64,000 bases of DNA. Source: an uncultured Oscillospiraceae bacterium. GTDB lineage: Bacteria > Bacillota > Clostridia > Oscillospirales > Acutalibacteraceae. The position numbers and the translations under genes are program-made. Location of the stretch: positions 94,040 to 158,039 of the forward strand of contig URQB01000003.1 in the NCBI GenBank assembly GCA_900549825.1, given 5' to 3'. Each line of letters starts with the position of its first letter. Position 1 is the first letter of the stretch. Positions 59,955 through 64,000 of this stretch are shown piece by piece. A model generated the notes under the pieces. It saw only the letters and a list, made by a program, of their open reading frames with translations. It made no database searches and was not told the DNA's origin.

Positions 59955-60507
59955 GGGGCGGCGGTGGGCACCACTGGGCAAAAATGCTGAATGATATGGG
60001 AAGGTCGATGACCGTATGTCCGGCTTGGCACGGCTTTGGACCGACAGAACCCCTGGAGACATGCAGGCGTACCCTTGGCATGCCGCTAAGGACAAAAAGG
60101 CTGCTTCAGGTAGATCCGGAAAGGCCATGCCCTTTGCAGGGCTCTGCCCGATATTTTGATTCGTTAGCCTTTCCACAACAGCCCATCTATAAAAACTCAG
60201 GACCGCGGTACTGGCTGATTCAGTTCTGATAATGGCATCCCTTCTTTTTGAAATGGATATACCGGCTTCCTGCATTCGCCCTGCCCGTTTGGGCTGGAAG
60301 CCCAGCTGCGCAGCATGTCGCCGCAGTCTCCATATAAGGATCGTCTCCGCCGCCGCTGCGTATCGATTGCTTGCGTTCCATTATGCTTCATGCAGTTCCC
60401 TTCTGATGTATCTATATAAACAAACAGCCGGCTACATGACAGTAATCGGCTGGTTTCCGCCTATTGATAAGATCGATACACAGCTAAAACGCAACCCCAA
60501 AGCTGTA
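59955..60507. other. gene-poor stretch
   Basis: About 550 bases carry only short frames with no family resemblance or good ribosome-binding site. A hairpin CAGCCG/CGGCTG near 60425-60452 has a T-rich tail on the minus strand. I see no RNA gene. Confidence 0.5.
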
Positions 60508-60549
60508 AAAAGAAAAAACCTGCGGTACGCGACTTGCGAACCACAGGCT
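60508..60549 (-). terminator. minus-strand terminator downstream of the DUF5655 pseudogene
   Basis: On the minus strand, CCTGTGGT...GC pairs with GC...ACCGCAGG (interrupted stem), followed by TTTTTTCTTTTT. Confidence 0.65.
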
Positions 60550-60696
60550 TGCCGGACTGTTACAAAATAGATATCCATCATAATCGCAAACATTGTACCT
60601 TCAAAACCCGTGTCCTGGAGCGCGCAGTTATACTATCTATATGCCGAAACTTGATCCGTATCGTCAGCTATGGTCGTATGCCGCAGTGGAATGTCC

Positions 60697-61107
60697 TCAT
60701 TTTGTCATAGAAAACGGATACGCCTCCTGAAGCCAATCCATGAGTTCATCGTCGATTTCTACTCTGCGCTGTATTATCACATGATGTGTCCAGCGGTTAG
60801 GATAGGCTTCCACAGCTTGTACGATACGTGGCGATTTTTTATACGCGAGTCCAAATGAAACCAACAGATACTTCTCCGGCCATCCTTTGACTCTTCTCCA
60901 CGGCAGCGAGACCATTGCAAAAACATACCGGTTGCGGAAAGAGATTTGCGTCTTGGTGATTTTTATTTTCATATCAGGATAGGCCTTTATCAGTTTTTCT
61001 TTTCATATCTCATATAAAGGTAATATCTGCGGCATGCTATCGAAGAATAACAGTTCGTCATTGTTCAACCATTTCGCCCAACAAACAGATTTTGAGAGTC
61101 TTTCCAT
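60697..61107 (-). pseudogene. DUF5655 family protein with in-frame stop
   Basis: From ATG 61107 the frame reads MERLSKSVCWAKWL then ELLFFDSMPQILPLYEI, hits TGA at 61003-61005, and continues in the same frame with KEKLIKAYPDMKIKITKTQ, SRNRYVFAMVS-like and PNRWTHHVIIQ segments to 60697. Together they match the DUF5655 fold from end to end, so one TGA appears to have broken the gene. A downstream ATG (60972) could still express the last 91 residues. The natural role of DUF5655 is unknown; a sequencing error is possible. Confidence 0.7.
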
Positions 61108-61219
61108 CTCAAAATAACCTATCACAGTTATATCGCATATCACAAATATAAAATATATTTGTGAAAGAAGCGTATATTAAAAAGCTACATTTTGATTTCT
61201 CAAAATGTAGCTTTTCACT

Positions 61220-61310
61220 TGGCGGAGAAGGGGAGACTCGAACTCCCGCGCCGGTTACCCGACCTACGCCCTTAGCAGGGGCGCCTCGTCACCAACTTGA
61301 GTACTTCTCC
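61220..61310 (-). tRNA. tRNA-Ser (GCU anticodon)
   Basis: The minus strand gives a class II tRNA of about 91 nt. Acceptor arms are GGAGAAG and CTTCTCC, with discriminator G and an encoded CCA. The anticodon loop CTGCTAA reads GCU, there is a long variable arm, and the T-loop is GTTCGAGTC. Confidence 0.95.
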
Positions 61311-61371
61311 ATGGCAACATCTTTGATGATAAAATTGTATATATCAAACGAGAAAGGCTTCGTATCACTCT

Positions 61372-61460
61372 CTGGCGGAGAGAGTGGGATTCGAACCCAC
61401 GGTGCCTTGCGGCACGACGGTTTTCAAGACCGTTCCGTTATGACCACTTCGGTATCTCTC
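61372..61460 (-). tRNA. tRNA-Ser (UGA anticodon)
   Basis: The minus strand gives a class II tRNA of about 89 nt. Acceptor arms are GGAGAGA and TCTCTCC, with discriminator G and an encoded CCA. The anticodon loop CTTGAAA reads UGA, and the T-loop is GTTCGAATC. It lies 61 bases upstream of the other tRNA-Ser and is probably co-transcribed. Confidence 0.95.
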
Positions 61461-61534
61461 CATGCGGGATGGAAGCTATCATAACACAATTTTGCCAGCT
61501 TGTCAACTTATTTCTGCGCAAAATCCGCAGGAAA

Positions 61535-61580
61535 GGGATGCCCATGCCCCGGGCACGGAGCGGTGCGGGGCATGGGCAGC
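61535..61580 (-). terminator. hairpin after the small hypothetical gene
   Basis: TGCCCATGCCCC and GGGGCATGGGCA form a perfect 12-bp stem, followed on the minus strand by TCCCTTTCC. This is a strong stem with a weak T-run. Confidence 0.55.
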
Positions 61581-61587
61581 GCCTGCT

Positions 61588-61902
61588 TTATTCCGTGATG
61601 CGATAGCCGTTGTTGAGCTTGATCTTGCCAAGGAAGGGGACCTTGATGACACCGTTGAACGTGTCGCCGTCAAAAGTCAGCGCAACGTCGATATCCTTGC
61701 CGGGCAGCATTTCGACGTTCGCGATGGCATGCAGCGTGTCGCCGTTTTCCTCTTTGATCTCCTTGATCTGGAATTCCGGAATCGGGCCGTCCATATGGAG
61801 CTCGAAGCCGTATTCTCCGCCGTTGTCTGTGATGGTGAATTGCACATCGCCCTTAAAGAACATCGTGTCAACATGGCAGCCCCAGTTACCAATTCCAATC
61901 AT
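61588..61902 (-). CDS. small beta-rich hypothetical protein
   Basis: The 104-residue protein starts MIGIGNWGCHVDTMFFKGD. It has alternating hydrophobic pattern (VQFTITDNGGEYGFELHMDG, VALTFDGDTFNGVIKVPF) suggesting a small beta-barrel or lipocalin-like fold. It has no signal peptide. AAAGGAG lies 10 bases before ATG 61902. It is divergent from the AraC regulator at 62077, which may control it. I do not recognise the family. Confidence 0.7.
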   Translation of the reverse strand: MIGIGNWGCHVDTMFFKGDVQFTITDNGGEYGFELHMDGPIPEFQIKEIKEENGDTLHAIANVEMLPGKDIDVALTFDGDTFNGVIKVPFLGKIKLNNGYRITE

Positions 61903-61999
61903 CGTTCTCATTCTCCTTTGAATCAATCGTCAAATTGTTAAATTTGCCAAACATCGCTTGTCCGACGAAAAAAAACTATCATATTTTTTAAAAATTAGA

Positions 62000-62027
62000 T
62001 TGCATTAATCCAAGTTTATAGTATAAT
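62000..62027 (+). promoter_or_regulatory. promoter of the AraC-type gene
   Basis: TTGCAT (62000-62005) and TATAAT (62022-62027) are separated by 16 bases. Confidence 0.65.
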
Positions 62028-62076
62028 CCATTTGTGAACGATCAATTTAATCTGAAATGTTCGGGGATGAGAGGAT

Positions 62077-63312
62077 ATGGGATATAAACAGGCGGTGGAA
62101 ATGCGCTGGAGAATGGCGCGGGAAAACGGGATGCTTCTGCGTTCCCTTTCCAGTGTGCCGGTACGCGCAGTCACGAGGGCTGGCGAAGAGATGTTCTCCG
62201 CAGGCTGGCCCGCTTTGCCGGAGGGCTGCGAGGAAGCGCTGATAGCTCCGCTTCTGCACCGGGAGGATAGCAACTGCCTGCCGAGGCTGCAGACTTCGCC
62301 GGTTTTTGGCGCAATGGCCAGCATCGGCGTGCGCGAGCTCGGGCGCGCGATGGGGACGCTGCTGCTGGGGCCGGTCTTTCCGAGCGAACTCAATGAGACG
62401 GCCGTTTCCCACATATTGGCTCCGCTCAATATCAGCGTAGCGCAGAAAAGCGCTATGATTGCCTATTACCGGTCCATTCCGGTGCTTGACTGCCGCGCTT
62501 TGATCGATGGGGCGATTCTTGTATATAACCTGATGTATGGCGAACATATTACACTGTCCCAGCTGATGGATCAAAAGCAGCTTCTGCCGGAGCTGCCGCT
62601 GGAAAGAACAAAGCCCTTCCTGCACCACGAGGAAGAGCCGCGCCTGTTTAGTGAACGATTGCAGGAAAAGCTTCTGCACTGTATCCGGGAGGGCGATCCG
62701 CGGGCGCTCAGTCAGCACCTGCGGGAGCTGCCGCGCTGGAACCTTGCCACTTTTGCACATGAACCGCTGCGCAGCCTGCGCAACCAGATCATCGCCATCG
62801 GCGCGCTTGCCTTTCAGACTGCCGCGCAGGCGGGGCTCGGCTGGGAGGAGGCCTGCGGGCTGTATGAATATTACGTCCTCTTTTGCGAGGAGGTCGGCGA
62901 GCAGGAGGCGCTGGTCAGCCTGTTTGCCCGGATGCTGACGGATTTCGCCACCCGCGTTCAGGCGATCAAGCGCGCGAATTACTCTCCGACTGTGCATCTG
63001 TGTATACAATATGTACAGGAGCATCTATATGAACGCATCCGTGTGGAGGAGATCGCTGCGAGCGTCCAGCGCAATCCGAGCTATTTGACGCAGCGTTTCC
63101 GGCAGGAAACCGGCCTGAGCGTGACGCAATATATCCAGCAGCAGAAAATCGAGGAGGCCAAGCGCCTTTTGCAAACGCCGGGCAGCGGCAATATCTGGCT
63201 CCAGCTCAGCTACTGTGACCAGAGCCATTTTGACCGGGCGTTTAAAAAAGCCGTGGGGATGACACCGGGAACGTTCCGGCAGAGGTATCAGCGGGCAGAT
63301 TCGCAGGAATGA
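62077..63312 (+). CDS. AraC-family transcriptional regulator
   Basis: The 411-residue protein has an AraC/XylS double HTH at the C-terminus (about 305-405), with IRVEEIAASVQRNPSYLTQRFRQETGLSVTQYIQQQKIEEAKRLL and the signature QLSYCDQSHFDRAFKKAVGMTPGTFRQRY. The N-terminal 300 residues are helical and of unknown ligand class. GGGGATGAGAGG precedes ATG 62077. Targets are unknown; the divergent small gene at 61588 is the nearest candidate. Confidence 0.9.
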   Translation: MGYKQAVEMRWRMARENGMLLRSLSSVPVRAVTRAGEEMFSAGWPALPEGCEEALIAPLLHREDSNCLPRLQTSPVFGAMASIGVRELGRAMGTLLLGPVFPSELNETAVSHILAPLNISVAQKSAMIAYYRSIPVLDCRALIDGAILVYNLMYGEHITLSQLMDQKQLLPELPLERTKPFLHHEEEPRLFSERLQEKLLHCIREGDPRALSQHLRELPRWNLATFAHEPLRSLRNQIIAIGALAFQTAAQAGLGWEEACGLYEYYVLFCEEVGEQEALVSLFARMLTDFATRVQAIKRANYSPTVHLCIQYVQEHLYERIRVEEIAASVQRNPSYLTQRFRQETGLSVTQYIQQQKIEEAKRLLQTPGSGNIWLQLSYCDQSHFDRAFKKAVGMTPGTFRQRYQRADSQE

Positions 63313-63382
63313 GGCGCGTTGCAAAGGAAAGATATGGAACCGCACCCTTTTCCAGCGGATCGCCATATGATGTGTGCCAACC

Positions 63383-63913
63383 TCATTTGCCCGAAAACCG
63401 CACCGGAATCGAAACAATGCATTCCCTCAGCCGGCAGCGCAGGCGCGCGTTTTTCGGCGTTGCCGCCGCAACCGGCACGGCGCGGAGCCCATTGAGGCAG
63501 GCAAGCTTCAGGCAGCGTGCCACATGAAAATCATTTGTAACAAACGCAACGGTTTCCCCTTCGCTCCAGGCCTCCCGGCCTTCGAGCAGCTGCTTGCAGA
63601 GGATAAAATTTTCTGCGGTCGAACGCGCCTGATCCTCCAAGAGAATCCGCTCCGGGGCGATCCCTGCTGCGCAAAGGCCGCCTTGGATAACAGCCGCCTC
63701 ACTTTTTGTCTGCCCGGCCCGGAAGCAACCGCCGCTGGCGATTGCCACCGCCTGCGGATGCAGCTTTAAGTATTGTGCCGCGCAGTCGATCCTGGTTTGC
63801 AGGAGCTGCGTTGGCTGATCCCCGTGAACGGTGCAGCCCAGGATGAGCAGGTATCGGATTCCCGGCTTTTTCAACGAAGAGGCAGTCTGTTTGTCCATTT
63901 TTACCGTCCCCAT
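63383..63913 (-). CDS. YdcF/ElyC/SanA family protein (DUF218)
   Basis: The 176-residue protein has YLLILGCTVHGDQPTQLLQTRIDCAAQYL, IASGGCFRAGQTKSEAAVIQGGL, ILLEDQARSTAENF and VAFVTNDFHVARCLKLA, the pattern of the DUF218 domain found in YdcF, SanA and ElyC. Envelope-related roles are known for some members. This one lacks the N-terminal membrane helices seen in SanA/ElyC, so it is probably cytoplasmic like YdcF. The start is ATG 63913 or ATG 63898; neither has a clear ribosome-binding site. Confidence 0.83.
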   Translation of the reverse strand: MGTVKMDKQTASSLKKPGIRYLLILGCTVHGDQPTQLLQTRIDCAAQYLKLHPQAVAIASGGCFRAGQTKSEAAVIQGGLCAAGIAPERILLEDQARSTAENFILCKQLLEGREAWSEGETVAFVTNDFHVARCLKLACLNGLRAVPVAAATPKNARLRCRLRECIVSIPVRFSGK

Positions 63914-63973
63914 TTCTGAAAGATAAATTCCGTTTAATTCATCCTATGCTTGCGCGGGGGCCTTTATGCAGAA

Positions 63974-64000
63974 AAAAGAGAGACGGGCGGGAAGGCAATG
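63974..64000 (+). CDS. possible start of a gene running off the window
   Basis: ATG 63974 follows GCGGGGGCC and opens a short basic frame (MQKKERRAG) cut by the window end. There is too little sequence to support a product. Confidence 0.25.

Noticed and set aside
59922..60275. 117-codon minus-strand frame upstream of the PHP gene
   Set aside because: It spans the PHP promoter and has no recognisable protein features.
61220..61460. tRNA-Ser pair as an attachment site for an integrated element
   Set aside because: No integrase nearby and no direct repeat of a tRNA 3' end was seen within the window.

Overview
The window reads as chromosomal DNA of an anaerobic, low-to-medium-GC Firmicute, most likely a gut or rumen Clostridia of the Oscillospiraceae/Ruminococcaceae type. 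This is inferred from gene content and was not tested by phylogeny. The indicators are AdhE behind a Rex-like operator, a HydS-type sensory [FeFe] hydrogenase cluster, SigI/RsgI, a 2-oxoacid:ferredoxin oxidoreductase, GPH sugar transporters and a TPP riboswitch.

Layout. 0-6.4 kb: tail of a MoxR-DUF58-transglutaminase operon, putP and a membrane-anchored M23 peptidase. 6.4-10.3 kb: an accessory patch with a PadR regulator, two SLOG genes (one decayed), four small XRE-type regulators with palindromic operators, and two tandem units resembling a type I toxin-antitoxin locus. 10.4-18.4 kb: a leftward fermentation block holding two 2Fe-2S proteins, a multi-cluster [FeFe] hydrogenase, a SpoIIE-like phosphatase, the HydS sensor and adhE. 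18.6-22.4 kb: DUF5662, an SDR reductase, cytidine deaminase and a GPH transporter.

22.6-45.6 kb: an AT-richer island that looks like an undescribed nonribosomal peptide cluster. Leftward are an acyl ligase, an acyl carrier protein and a transporter. Rightward are a 3497-residue NRPS (C-A-T-C-A-T-C-A-T-C), an MGT-type glycosyltransferase, an EctB-like diaminobutyrate aminotransferase, a second aminotransferase, a second acyl ligase, VorDBAC-type 2-oxoacid:ferredoxin oxidoreductase and a phosphopantetheinyl transferase. The parts suggest an acyl-capped, glycosylated peptide that may contain diaminobutyrate. The NRPS carries a 1453-bp internal repeat that appears exact.

45.6-64 kb: a decayed remnant, an anchored secreted protein, Mrp ATPase, TadA, a CPBP protease, a methyltransferase, a thiamine-related ABC transporter under a TPP riboswitch, SigI with an unusual RsgI, a third GPH/SLC45-like transporter, a PHP phosphoesterase, a DUF5655 pseudogene, two tRNA-Ser genes, an AraC regulator and a YdcF-family protein. 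No insertion sequence, phage integrase, CRISPR array or rRNA gene was seen.
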